Shown: positions 7,075 through 14,584 of the stretch, in pieces
Layout of the letters: each line of letters begins with the position of its first letter
How positions within the stretch are numbered: position 1 is the first letter of the stretch
Source: Oscillospiraceae bacterium
GTDB taxonomy: Bacteria; Bacillota; Clostridia; Oscillospirales; Ruminococcaceae
Direction: 5' to 3'
Assembly (NCBI GenBank): GCA_019420135.1
Contig: JAHZHS010000002.1
Location: forward strand, 299 to 21,726
DNA: 21,428 nucleotides
Translations under genes and position numbers: made by a program
Notes under the pieces: model-generated
Told to the model about the DNA's origin: nothing
Seen by the model: only the letters and a program-made list of their open reading frames with translations
The model's database searches: none

Positions 7075-7835
7075 TTTGTCTCCAGTCCTTCCATTTGGTT
7101 GATGCGGCTGGCGAGATACCCCGCCCCGAAACCGTTGTCGATATTGACCACACTGCAGCCCGATGCGCAGGAGTTGAGCATGGAAAGCAGTGCCGAAAGT
7201 CCGCCGAAGCTGGCGCCGTAGCCCACGCTGGTGGGCACCGCAATGACCGGGCAGTCCACCAGTCCGCCGATGACCGATGCCAGGGCGCCCTCCATGCCGG
7301 CCACCGCCACCACGCAGCGGGCCTGCATGAGTACATCCAGGTTGGACAGCAGCCGGTGCAGCCCGGCCACACCCACGTCGTACAGGCGGGTCACATGGTT
7401 GCCCATGGCCTCGGCGGTGAGGGCGGCTTCCTCGGCCACCGGCATATCACTGGTGCCGCCTGTTGCCACCACAATATTGCCCAGGTCCCGCCGCTCCCCG
7501 GGAAAGGCCAGGCCCAGACGGGGGCTCTCGTGGTACTCCAAAGGCACCTGGGAGGCCACATAGTCGGCAGCCTCCCTGCCCATGCGGGTGATGAGGATGT
7601 TTCTGCATCCCCGCTCCCCCATGGCCGCCGCAATGCCCGCGATCTGCTCCGGCGTCTTGCCCGCGCCGTAGATGACCTCGGCGGCACCCTGGCGCACGCT
7701 GCGGTGCAGGTCCACCTTGGCATAGCCCAGGTCTTCAAAAGGGGCTTCTTTCAGCTCCAGCAGGGCGTCCTCCGGCTTGGTCTCACCGTTGGCAACGCTG
7801 CGCAGAAGGCAAAGGATGTCATGCTTGTTGTCCAT
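7071..7835 (-). CDS. larB: LarB, nicotinic acid adenine dinucleotide carboxylase/hydrolase
   Basis: LarB carries out the first step of NPN synthesis, carboxylating the pyridinium ring of nicotinic acid adenine dinucleotide and releasing AMP. The 254-residue protein has an N-terminal LarB-specific part (about 1-115) and a PurE-like C-terminal domain. The C-terminal block includes VAGMEGALASVIGG near 177-190, VPTSVGYGASFGG near 200-212 and NSCASG at 221-226. Cys223 is the counterpart of the cysteine reported to form a covalent substrate adduct in Lactobacillus LarB. The ATG at 7835 was chosen over an upstream in-frame ATG because GGAGG lies 6 nt before it and the upstream start would overlap larE. 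The larE stop is 13 nt upstream and the larC start overlaps the stop. Confidence 0.93.
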   Translation of the reverse strand: MDNKHDILCLLRSVANGETKPEDALLELKEAPFEDLGYAKVDLHRSVRQGAAEVIYGAGKTPEQIAGIAAAMGERGCRNILITRMGREAADYVASQVPLEYHESPRLGLAFPGERRDLGNIVVATGGTSDMPVAEEAALTAEAMGNHVTRLYDVGVAGLHRLLSNLDVLMQARCVVAVAGMEGALASVIGGLVDCPVIAVPTSVGYGASFGGLSALLSMLNSCASGCSVVNIDNGFGAGYLASRINQMEGLETK

Positions 7836-7848
7836 GTTGCTCCTCCTT

Positions 7849-8604
7849 TTATACCGACGCCCCGCGGGGCGCAAGGTCCAATGTCACGGCTGCAAATTCC
7901 GGCGCCAGGGCTTTCAGGATCTCCTCCCGCTTTGCCAGCACCAGGGGCAGCTGATCTTCGGTCACCTGCAGCCGGGCTGCACCGCCTGCCACCCGGACCC
8001 GGAAGTCGGTGAATCCCAGCCCGGCCATGGCGGCCTCGGCCTTTTCCACTTTGGACAGCATCTCCGCCGTGAGGGTTGTGCCGGTGGGGATGCGGGTGGC
8101 CAGGCAGGCGTAGGCGGGCTTGTTCCAGGTGAAGAGCCCCGCCTCCCGGGACAGGCGGCGGACCTCCACCTTGGTGATTCCGCACTCCCGCAGAGGAGAA
8201 CGGACTTCCAGCTCCCGCAGCGCCACCATGCCGGGGCGGTCCCCCGCGTCGTCGGAGGCATTGGTGCCGTCCAAAAGCACGGTGTAACCGTCGTCGGCCG
8301 CCGCCTGTCGCAGCTGGGTAAACAGCGCTTTTTTGCAGTAGTAGCAGCGGCGGGGACCGTTTTCGGCGGCCTTTTCCACCGCCAGCACATCCAGTTCAAT
8401 GACGGTCATGGGCACATCCAGCTCTTTTGCCAGACGGCGGGCATCCTCCAGCTCAAAGGCGGGCTGAAAGGCCGTCTTGATGTAGTAGGCACGCAGGTCA
8501 CAGCCGTAGCGTTTGGACGCCCACATCAGAAAGGCCGAGTCCGTCCCGCCCGAAAATGCCAGCGCCGCCCGGGGTACCTGATGAAAAAACTGTTCCAGTG
8601 TCAT
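7849..8604 (-). CDS. larE: LarE, ATP-dependent sulfur insertion enzyme for the NPN cofactor
   Basis: LarE adenylates a pyridinium carboxylate and replaces it with a thiocarboxylate, acting twice to make the bisthio precursor that LarC metallates. The 251-residue protein has the PP-loop SGGTDS at 18-23 and the usual LarE blocks. Cysteines at 87 and 90 (RRCYYCK) plus 167 (AYACLATR) form the three-Cys arrangement associated with 4Fe-4S-dependent LarE proteins, rather than the single sacrificial cysteine of Lactobacillus LarE. That mechanistic reading is inference. The start at 8604 has GAGGAGA 6 nt upstream. It is the first gene of the minus-strand operon, followed by larB after 13 nt. Confidence 0.93.
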   Translation of the reverse strand: MTLEQFFHQVPRAALAFSGGTDSAFLMWASKRYGCDLRAYYIKTAFQPAFELEDARRLAKELDVPMTVIELDVLAVEKAAENGPRRCYYCKKALFTQLRQAAADDGYTVLLDGTNASDDAGDRPGMVALRELEVRSPLRECGITKVEVRRLSREAGLFTWNKPAYACLATRIPTGTTLTAEMLSKVEKAEAAMAGLGFTDFRVRVAGGAARLQVTEDQLPLVLAKREEILKALAPEFAAVTLDLAPRGASV

Positions 8605-8618
8605 GGAAACTCTCCTCT

Positions 8619-8651
8619 CCGGCCAGCCGCAGACAGGATGGCCGCGGCCGG
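8619..8651 (-). other. Leader hairpin upstream of larE
   Basis: CCGGCC at 8619-8624 pairs with GGCCGG at 8646-8651, making a 6-bp stem in the expected larE leader with the ribosome-binding site immediately downstream. It does not match a riboswitch class that I recognise. Confidence 0.25.
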
Positions 8652-8661
8652 GGTTTGTTTC

Positions 8662-8690
8662 TTTATTTTATGAATCAATGTTCGGGACAA
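8662..8690 (-). promoter_or_regulatory. Tentative promoter of the lar operon
   Basis: On the minus strand TTGTCC (8690-8685) and AATAAA (8667-8662) are 17 nt apart, four matches of six to consensus each. The position, just after the DUF3842 terminator and about 57 nt before larE, is right. No NikR-like palindrome (GTATGA ... TCATAC) is visible around it. Confidence 0.35.
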
Positions 8691-8732
8691 AAAAGGAGGC
8701 GCCCGCTTTCCTGCTGAAAGCAGACGCCTTCC
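8689..8732 (-). terminator. Terminator after the DUF3842 gene
   Basis: On the minus strand a GC-rich stem with G-U pairs (GGCGTCTGCTTTC with GAAAGCGGGCGCC, small loop) runs into TTTTTT at 8694-8689. It separates the DUF3842 transcript from the lar operon. A shorter palindrome, GCGGCT/AGCCGC at 8809-8822, lies right after the stop codon. Confidence 0.75.
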
Positions 8733-8823
8733 TGGCATCCGAATCCTTGAATCTTTCTGTGTCGGGTTGTGTCGCAGGGCTGATGCCGTTTCTCACACAC
8801 CCGCAAGCGGCTTCAGCCGCAAT

Positions 8824-9258
8824 TCACCGGCTTCCTGCCGTGTGATCGGGTTTGCATACAGTCTGAAGTGCGTCCACCGCACTCTGGATCAGCCGGGACA
8901 TGGGCAATTCCTGGGCCCCCGCGACAATGTTGTCGCATTGATTGACGGGCACCAGTATCCGTGCGGCGGAACTTTGCCCCACCGCCGCGGCAGCTTTGGG
9001 GGTGATCTCCCCCAGCATGGCATCGGCAATGACGATGCCCACAGGCCCCAGGATGACATCCGCCTTGCGGCATCCCACAAGGATGGCATTCTCGCCGGTG
9101 GCGGCCTGGTCAGCCCCGGCACGCAGCATGGCGGTGGTCGCCGCGCTGTTGGTACCCACGGCCAGCACCCACATGCCGGGGCACTGCGCCTTGATTGCCG
9201 CGACCAGCTGACGGCCCAATCCGCCGCCCTGGCCGTCAATGACCATGACCTTCAACAT
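8824..9258 (-). CDS. DUF3842 family protein, function unknown
   Basis: A 144-residue protein that I recognise as the DUF3842 family of Clostridia, with no established function. It begins with a beta-strand then VIDGQGGGLG at 6-15, a glycine loop resembling nucleotide-binding turns. Next come AVGTNSAATTAMLRAGAD (about 33-50), ATGENAI, an ILGPVGIVIADAMLGEITP block at about 69-87, and PVNQCDN. There is no signal peptide or membrane segment, so it is likely cytosolic. A good promoter precedes it and a terminator follows, so it is a single transcript that reads toward larE. The start at 9258 has AGGTG 4-5 nt upstream. Its place next to lar genes may be meaningful or accidental. Confidence 0.82.
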   Translation of the reverse strand: MLKVMVIDGQGGGLGRQLVAAIKAQCPGMWVLAVGTNSAATTAMLRAGADQAATGENAILVGCRKADVILGPVGIVIADAMLGEITPKAAAAVGQSSAARILVPVNQCDNIVAGAQELPMSRLIQSAVDALQTVCKPDHTAGSR

Positions 9259-9282
9259 TTATCACCTTGCCTGTCCAAGGGC

Positions 9283-9311
9283 ATTATCCCATAGCGTGAA
9301 AAAAAAGTCAA
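9283..9311 (-). promoter_or_regulatory. Promoter of the DUF3842 gene
   Basis: Minus strand TTGACT (9311-9306) and GATAAT (9288-9283) are exactly 17 nt apart, with a T-rich spacer. The predicted transcript starts about 20 nt before the ATG at 9258. Confidence 0.7.
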
Positions 9312-9383
9312 GGAAATGCACAGATGTCCTGTTTTGGGAGAATCTCCACACAGGTGTCCTGCCGTCAGCCGGGCAAAAAGCAC

Positions 9384-9412
9384 TTGATTTGCGTCAATTC
9401 TCATGGTATACT
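9384..9412 (+). promoter_or_regulatory. Promoter of tRNA-Leu
   Basis: TTGATT at 9384-9389 and TATACT at 9407-9412 with a 17-nt spacer, 12 nt before the mature tRNA 5' end. It fits a strong housekeeping sigma factor promoter. Confidence 0.8.
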
Positions 9413-9424
9413 AATCGAGTATCA

Positions 9425-9511
9425 GCCGGTGTGTTGGAATTGGCAGACGAGACGGACTCAAAATCCGTTGCTGGCAACAGCGTGTGGGTTCGACCCCCAC
9501 CACCGGCACCA
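9425..9511 (+). tRNA. tRNA-Leu (anticodon CAA)
   Basis: Acceptor arms GCCGGTG (9425-9431) and CACCGGC (9501-9507) pair perfectly. The anticodon stem ACGGA/TCCGT encloses the loop CTCAAAA, giving anticodon CAA, which reads UUG. A long class II variable arm follows, as expected for leucine. The T arm is GTGGG-TTCGACC-CCCAC (9484-9500). Discriminator A is followed by an encoded CCA ending at 9511. It stands alone, with its own promoter and terminator. Confidence 0.97.
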
Positions 9512-9539
9512 TATGGGAATGGACTGCGCTCCATTCAAA

Positions 9540-9567
9540 ACGTCCAGCCTTTTGGCTGGGCGTTTTT
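9540..9567 (+). terminator. Terminator of tRNA-Leu
   Basis: A 10-bp stem, ACGTCCAGCC with GGCTGGGCGT (one U-G pair), has a TTTT loop and is followed by a run of T. A small 7-bp hairpin (GAATGGA/TCCATTC, about 9516-9535) sits between the tRNA and this terminator. Confidence 0.85.
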
Positions 9568-9713
9568 GTTATCTTCTGCGGTTTCTTCTCCGCACGTTTT
9601 GCATAACGCTCTCTCCCCTTGCATAGTATCACAACGGCCGAAACGGAATATATTGATACAGGCGCCGGTCCAAGTCGGAAGGCGCTTTCTATTCTGGTTT
9701 GCGGGGTGTGCTT

Positions 9714-11558
9714 ATGTGTGGAATTGCCGGTTTTTCCAGTTTCAACCGTGATTTTCTTCAGGATGCCGGGGGCTGGACGCAGGTTCTGATAAAGATGCGG
9801 ACAGCCATCGCCCACCGGGGACGGGACCAGACGGGGGAATATCTGCGCTGCCACGTGGGGCTTTCCCACACCCGGCTGTCCATCCGGGATCTGGCCGGCG
9901 GTGCCCAGCCCATGCTGCGCCGCCGGGGAGAGCGGGAATATGGAATCGTCTACAACGGGGAGATTTATAACACCGAGGAGCTGAAGCGGGATCTCTGCCG
10001 CCGGGGCTACCGTTTTGAAACCACCTGCGATACTGAGGTGATCCTTTGCGGATACATGGAATACGGGATGGAAGTGGCGAAAAAGCTCAACGGGATTTAC
10101 GCCTTTGCCATCTGGGACAGTGAGCAGGAGCGGCTGTTTCTCTGCCGGGACCGGATGGGGGTCAAACCGCTATTCTATGCCGTGAAAGAGGATACCCTTG
10201 TTTTCGGCTCGGAGCCAAAGGCCCTGTTTGCCCATCCGCTGGTTCACCCAGAGGCCGATCTGGACAGCTTCCGGGAAATTTTCGGCGTAGGCCCGGCAAG
10301 GACTCCCGGATGCGGTGTGTTCCGGGATCTGCGGGAGGTCAAACCAGGCTGCATTGTGGAGTTTTCCCGGACAGGAATCCAGGAACAACCCTACTGGGTT
10401 CTGGAAGCCAGACCTCACACCGACAGTTATGCCCAGACGGTGGAAACCGTCTCCTGGCTGTTGCGGGACGCTGTAAAGCGGCAGCTGGTGTCCGATGTGC
10501 CGGTGTGCAGTTTTCTGTCCGGCGGAGTTGATTCCAGCGTGGTGACTGCCATAGCCTCCCGGGAACTGGGGACGGAGGGGGTCACACTCAACACCTTTTC
10601 CTTCGACTTTGCCCATAACGACACCTGTTTTCAGTCCAACGCCTTTCAGCCCACCCGGGACCGCCCCTATGTGGATCAGGTGCTGGAGCTGTATCCCCTG
10701 CATCATACCTATCTGGAGTGTGACGAGGGAACGCTGGCTGATCTTCTGGATGATGCAGTCCGGATGAAAGATCTGCCCGGCATGACCGATGTGGATGCCT
10801 CTCTCCTCTACTTCTGCGGCCTGGTCAAACAGCACAACAAGGTAGCGCTGACCGGCGAGTGTGCGGATGAAATTTTCGGTGGGTATCCCTGGTTTTACCG
10901 GGAGGAACTGCTGCATGCCGATGGTTTCCCCTGGTCCAGCGATCTTTCCTCCAGGACTGCTCTGCTTTCTGAGGAAGCCATCCGGGAACTGGACCTGGAA
11001 GAATACACCAGGGAAAAGTATCAGTCCACCCTGGCCCGGACCCCGGTACTTTCCGGAGAGCCTGAGAATGCCCGGCGCCACCGGGAAATGAGTTTTCTCA
11101 ACCTGCGGTGGTTCATGCAGACACTGCTGGATCGCATGGACCGCACCAGCATGGCCTGGGGATTGGAGGCCCGGGTTCCCTTTGCGGACCACAGGATCGT
11201 GGAATACGTATACAATGTGCCGTGGGAGATGAAATATGCCGACGGGATGGAAAAGAAACTGCTGCGGGACGCCTGCCGGGATCTGCTGCCGCCTCAGCTG
11301 CTGTACCGGAAAAAGAGTCCCTATCCCAAGACCTATTCCCCGGTCTACGAGGCTTTGCTGTCAGAGCGCTTCCGGAAGATGCTGGCCGATCCTCAGGCAC
11401 CGGTGCAGCGCTTCTTGGACAAGAAAAAGGCGGAGCGGTTTCTCGCCCAGCCCAAGGACTACGGCAAACCGTGGTTCGGTCAGCTGATGGCAGGCCCCCA
11501 GATGCTGGCCTATTTCCTGCAGATCAACTACTGGATGCAGCAGTATCATATCGGGTAA
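9714..11558 (+). CDS. asnB: Asparagine synthase (glutamine-hydrolysing), AsnB
   Basis: Makes asparagine from aspartate, ATP and glutamine in the cytosol. The 614-residue protein starts MCGIAGF; after Met removal Cys2 is the glutaminase nucleophile. The N-terminal Ntn glutaminase domain (to about 215) shows HRGRDQTG at 34-41, YNGEIYN at 80-86 and DTEVIL at 106-111. The synthetase domain has the ATP pyrophosphatase motif SGGVDSS at 269-275 and a GECADEIFGGYPW block near 385. An in-frame ATG 15 nt upstream exists, but starting there would bury the catalytic Cys, so 9714 is chosen; GGGGTG precedes it. I find no T-box or convincing promoter in the 145-nt leader. The gene converges on the LysR gene, with only a weak GCAG/CTGC hairpin in the 57-nt gap. 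Confidence 0.95.
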   Translation: MCGIAGFSSFNRDFLQDAGGWTQVLIKMRTAIAHRGRDQTGEYLRCHVGLSHTRLSIRDLAGGAQPMLRRRGEREYGIVYNGEIYNTEELKRDLCRRGYRFETTCDTEVILCGYMEYGMEVAKKLNGIYAFAIWDSEQERLFLCRDRMGVKPLFYAVKEDTLVFGSEPKALFAHPLVHPEADLDSFREIFGVGPARTPGCGVFRDLREVKPGCIVEFSRTGIQEQPYWVLEARPHTDSYAQTVETVSWLLRDAVKRQLVSDVPVCSFLSGGVDSSVVTAIASRELGTEGVTLNTFSFDFAHNDTCFQSNAFQPTRDRPYVDQVLELYPLHHTYLECDEGTLADLLDDAVRMKDLPGMTDVDASLLYFCGLVKQHNKVALTGECADEIFGGYPWFYREELLHADGFPWSSDLSSRTALLSEEAIRELDLEEYTREKYQSTLARTPVLSGEPENARRHREMSFLNLRWFMQTLLDRMDRTSMAWGLEARVPFADHRIVEYVYNVPWEMKYADGMEKKLLRDACRDLLPPQLLYRKKSPYPKTYSPVYEALLSERFRKMLADPQAPVQRFLDKKKAERFLAQPKDYGKPWFGQLMAGPQMLAYFLQINYWMQQYHIG

Positions 11559-11615
11559 AAATAGGCGGATTTCTCTGCAGGTCCTGCTACCTTTCTCTGC
11601 GATATGGGCCGGGGC

Positions 11616-12503
11616 TCACTGCCCTGATTCGCTGTGCTCCACCGCGAATTCCAGCAGCCGCCGGGCGGCCGGGGGCAGAAAAATTTCCTTGTCGTGCACC
11701 GCAAAGAGTTCCCTTTTGTAGGCGGGAGCGGCAATGCGCAGCACCGCCACATTCAGGCGGTACAGCACCGCCATATCCGGCACTACGGCGATGCCGAACC
11801 CCTGGGCTACCAGTCCGGCAATGACCTGATCCTCCTCCGTCTCATACGCCACCTTGGGCCGGCCGCCTGCGGCCGCAAAAAGGTCATCGATCACGCCACG
11901 CAGGCCGGGGCCCTGCCCGAAGCAGATCTGAGGATAGGGCAAGGCCTCCGCCAGGTCAATGCTCTGCCGGCAGGCCAGAGGATGGTCTTTCGGTACGATC
12001 AGCACCAGCTCCTGCCTTGTCACCGGTACAGCCGTCAGCCGTGGCTCCCCTTCCGGCCGGGAGCAGAACACCAGATTATATTTTTGCCTCTTCAGCCCGT
12101 CCAGCAGTCCCGGTGTGCGGTCGGTATGAAATTCCAACCGGATATTCCTGCCCGGGTTGGCCGCCAGAAAAGCTGCGGCCAGCCCGGGGATATACTCGGT
12201 CCCCAGCGAGCGCAGAAAACCCAGCCGGATCAATCCCTCCCCCTGGGCACTGTGCTGCAGGGAGGTCACGCCCCGGTCCAGCGTTGCCAGCGTCCGCCGG
12301 GCACAATCGAGAAACTCCTCCCCATACCGGGTGAGCCGGGTATTGCGGCCGGTCTTTTCGAACAGCGGCACGCCCAGCTCCCCTTCCAGCGTGCGAATGG
12401 CGTGGCTCAGACTTGGCTGAGCAATACAAAGCTGCTCGGCTGCCCGGGTATAGTGACCTACCTCGGCCAGACGGACAAAATATCGCAGATATTCCAGATT
12501 CAT
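11616..12503 (-). CDS. LysR-family transcriptional regulator
   Basis: A DNA-binding regulator of 295 residues. The N-terminal winged helix-turn-helix (about 1-60) has the classic LysR pattern, with AAEQLCIAQPSLSHAIRTLE at 21-40 and LFEKTGR near 47-53. The remainder is the effector-binding domain with two alpha/beta lobes, including GLVAQGFGIAVVPD near 240. The effector is unknown. The gene is transcribed away from the YczE-like gene, from a promoter overlapping a LysR-type operator, which suggests autorepression and control of the neighbour. The ATG at 12503 was chosen for its match to the family N-terminus; a GGGG-rich segment lies upstream. Confidence 0.92.
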   Translation of the reverse strand: MNLEYLRYFVRLAEVGHYTRAAEQLCIAQPSLSHAIRTLEGELGVPLFEKTGRNTRLTRYGEEFLDCARRTLATLDRGVTSLQHSAQGEGLIRLGFLRSLGTEYIPGLAAAFLAANPGRNIRLEFHTDRTPGLLDGLKRQKYNLVFCSRPEGEPRLTAVPVTRQELVLIVPKDHPLACRQSIDLAEALPYPQICFGQGPGLRGVIDDLFAAAGGRPKVAYETEEDQVIAGLVAQGFGIAVVPDMAVLYRLNVAVLRIAAPAYKRELFAVHDKEIFLPPAARRLLEFAVEHSESGQ

Positions 12504-12527
12504 GCCCCATGCCCCCTTATTTTTTGT

Positions 12528-12538
12528 ATTATAGCATA
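12528..12538 (-). promoter_or_regulatory. Extended -10 promoter of the LysR gene
   Basis: On the minus strand TGCTATAAT forms an extended -10 element, with TATAAT at 12533-12528. The -35 region is poor, which the TG motif would compensate. Transcription would start near 12521, about 18 nt before the ATG. The operator lies over the -35 region. Confidence 0.65.
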
Positions 12539-12539
12539 C

Positions 12540-12558
12540 TGATAGAAAAAAACTATCA
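12540..12558. promoter_or_regulatory. LysR-type operator (T-N11-A palindrome)
   Basis: TGATAG-N7-CTATCA is a perfect 6-bp inverted repeat containing the T-N11-A core (T at 12543, A at 12555). Its centre at 12549 is about 64 nt upstream of the predicted start of the YczE-like gene and about 28 nt upstream of the predicted LysR start. Those are the usual positions for LysR activation and autorepression. Confidence 0.7.
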
Positions 12559-12577
12559 TTCCATCAAAATGATTTAT

Positions 12578-12606
12578 TTTACATTTACTCCCGTGGTGAG
12601 TACAAT
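12578..12606 (+). promoter_or_regulatory. Promoter of the YczE-like gene
   Basis: TTTACA at 12578-12583 and TACAAT at 12601-12606 with a 17-nt spacer. The predicted start is near 12613, leaving a leader of about 40 nt. Confidence 0.7.
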
Positions 12607-12652
12607 GGGAAGATGGATTCAGTAATTATTACAAAAAGTGGGGGCTTGTTTT

Positions 12653-13345
12653 GTGGAAAACAGTAAATCGATCCGTCATCTGCCGCTGTTCCCCGGAGAA
12701 TTGGCTCTGGTCATTGCAGTGGCCATCAACTCCTTCGGCGTCGTGCTGATGCTCTACTCCGGTTCGGGCATCTCCGCCATCTCCAGCGTACCCTATGCCT
12801 TCTCGGAGGTCCTGCCTTTCTTCACCCTGGGCACCTGGACCTATCTTTTCCAGGCAGCTCTGGTGTTCAGCCTGATGGTGCTGCGCCGTCGGTTTGTCGT
12901 ATCCTACCTGTTCAGCTTTGTCGTCGGGTTTGTCTTTGGCGAGCTGCTGGATGTCCATGAACTCTGGATCGACATTTTGCCCACCGCCATCGGCTGGCGG
13001 GTCGTTTATTTCGTCGTCAGCTATCTGCTCATCAGTCTCGGCATCGCACTTTCCAACCGCTGCGGCCTGCCCATCGTGCCCACCGATCTCTTCCCCCGGG
13101 AACTCTCCCAGATCACCGGCGTCAGCTATCCCAAAATCAAGATCTCTTTTGACGCCATCTGCCTGGTGGTCACTGCGGCCATGACCTTCCTCTGCCTGGG
13201 CCATGTGCTGGGGCTTGGTATCGGCACCGTACTGGCCGCCCTGACCATGGGCAAGACCATCGGTATCATCGGCAACTGGCTGGACCGGCATTTCACCTTT
13301 GCCGTCGGCCTGCATCTGCACAAAGCAGGACAGGCAACCAAATAA
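12653..13345 (+). CDS. YczE/YitT-like integral membrane protein
   Basis: A membrane protein of 230 residues with about five hydrophobic segments: near 18-40, 55-75, 83-100, 115-135 and 170-195. It resembles the YczE/YyaS/YitT group (DUF6198). The Bacillus yczE member has been tied to surfactin production, but no biochemical role is established, and I do not infer one. The start is taken as GTG at 12653, with GGGGGC 7 nt upstream; an earlier in-frame GTG at 12638 has no ribosome-binding site. The gene is divergent from a LysR regulator whose likely operator is placed for activation. A strong terminator follows after 15 nt, so it is a single-gene transcript. Confidence 0.85.
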   Translation: MENSKSIRHLPLFPGELALVIAVAINSFGVVLMLYSGSGISAISSVPYAFSEVLPFFTLGTWTYLFQAALVFSLMVLRRRFVVSYLFSFVVGFVFGELLDVHELWIDILPTAIGWRVVYFVVSYLLISLGIALSNRCGLPIVPTDLFPRELSQITGVSYPKIKISFDAICLVVTAAMTFLCLGHVLGLGIGTVLAALTMGKTIGIIGNWLDRHFTFAVGLHLHKAGQATK

Positions 13346-13359
13346 CTTCCAACAAATAG

Positions 13360-13389
13360 AGCGGGCCGCCCTGGGGCGGCCCGCTTTTT
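13360..13389 (+). terminator. Terminator after the YczE-like gene
   Basis: An 11-bp perfect stem (AGCGGGCCGCC with GGCGGCCCGCT) with loop CTGG is followed by TTTTT. It also lies just past the stop of the converging lipoprotein gene and may serve both. Confidence 0.9.
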
Positions 13390-13396
13390 GTTTGTG

Positions 13397-14518
13397 TTAT
13401 GCGGTATAGTCGATGGTGAAGGTGACTGGTCCTTCCAGCGTGAATTCGGTGTTGTTGGGGATGCTGTTGGAAGCGCTGCCCTCCACCGTCACGGGGGTGT
13501 CGGTAGTGATGGAGACATCATCCGGCGTTGCACTGGCACTGCTGGTGTCGATCTTGTTGACCACACCGGTCATCATGGGAACGGTGTACTGGGTGCCGTT
13601 TTCCACCACGGTGCACTCCACGGTCTGACCGGTATAATCCGGCATGGAGGGAACTTCCGAGATGTCCACCACACTGGGGATTGCCGACTGATGCACGCCA
13701 AAGCTGTCCAGACGAAGGATCAGCTTGACCGCCATGGTATCGTCGAGGTAAACCTCATAGAAGTTTCCGTTGGAATCGGCCAGATTGTCTCGGTAAGTAG
13801 CCTGTCCCATCAGGTCGTTATACGGCACGTACATCTCGTTCATGCCGGAATTCTGATGCTCCTGCAGCGAGTAGGATTCCAGCGGCATTCCGCCGTCCTT
13901 GAGGGTGTAAAGCGGGTAGAAGGTGTCGCACGCCGCCATCTGGAAGGAAGTATCCGTGTAAAACTTGCACATGGAGGCGCCGTCATCGTTCCAGGTGAGG
14001 CTCCACCCGAAATCTCCGTCGGGATTCACGGTATTGTAGGCATTGTTGGCATAGGGCACACTGTCCCGCAGCCAGTTGAGGTTGCCGTCCTCATCGTACC
14101 AGGAGTAGAAGGTTCCCACATAACTCGGTTCGGATTCCATCCGGGCATTGCCGCCCTCTGCCGGCATTCCTACCTCATATTGTTTCACTTCCACTTTGAG
14201 AGCCTTGCCGGAACCGGCCGGAGCCAACAGGGTGGTCGAGTTGGCCAGGAACAGATCCTTCAAATTGAAATCGGCCTTGTCATGGCTCTGCACCCAGGCC
14301 AGGTCGCTGACCGAGGTCACCGTGGTCTCCGGCTCCGGTGTGGGGGTGGGGTCGGGCGTGGGCGTCGGGGTGGGAGCCGGGGTGGCTGTGGCCTGGGCCG
14401 TCTCCGCCGGGGCAGTCTCTGTGGTGGATTCACTCTGGGGTTCGCTGGAGCAGGCGGCCAGGGAAACCACCATGACAGCCGTAAGACCCAGGGCTGCCAC
14501 TTTTTGCAACTGTTTCAT
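13397..14518 (-). CDS. Lipoprotein with Thr/Pro-rich linker, function unknown
   Basis: I do not recognise the family. The 373-residue product starts with a lipoprotein signal: basic residues, hydrophobic stretch, lipobox LAAC with Cys23. A Ser/Thr/Glu segment follows, then a linker at about 43-65 built of repeated Thr-Pro steps, as in many surface proteins. The remainder is a soluble extracellular part rich in Asp, Tyr, Thr and Val, with several Trp-containing blocks and a beta-rich C-terminus. It is probably anchored outside the cell. The ATG at 14518 begins the signal peptide. AAGGA lies about 11 nt upstream, a rather long spacing. A good promoter sits upstream. A second lipoprotein with a similar linker lies at 17436. 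Confidence 0.82.
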   Translation of the reverse strand: MKQLQKVAALGLTAVMVVSLAACSSEPQSESTTETAPAETAQATATPAPTPTPTPDPTPTPEPETTVTSVSDLAWVQSHDKADFNLKDLFLANSTTLLAPAGSGKALKVEVKQYEVGMPAEGGNARMESEPSYVGTFYSWYDEDGNLNWLRDSVPYANNAYNTVNPDGDFGWSLTWNDDGASMCKFYTDTSFQMAACDTFYPLYTLKDGGMPLESYSLQEHQNSGMNEMYVPYNDLMGQATYRDNLADSNGNFYEVYLDDTMAVKLILRLDSFGVHQSAIPSVVDISEVPSMPDYTGQTVECTVVENGTQYTVPMMTGVVNKIDTSSASATPDDVSITTDTPVTVEGSASNSIPNNTEFTLEGPVTFTIDYTA

Positions 14519-14584
14519 ACTTGATCCATTCCTTCCAATTTCTGCTCGGACGGCCATCAGGGAGCGGACATCCGGCCTCACCGT

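Noticed and set aside
8605..8688. NikR operator or nickel/cobalt riboswitch before larE
   Set aside because: No GTATGA...TCATAC palindrome and no conserved riboswitch core seen; only a weak promoter and a 6-bp leader hairpin.
9425..9511. tRNA gene as an integration site for a mobile element
   Set aside because: No integrase gene and no duplicated tRNA 3' end are visible on either side.
9568..9713. T-box or other riboswitch before asnB
   Set aside because: No T-box signature and no other known class recognised; only a short GCGCC/GGCGC pairing near 9662-9685.
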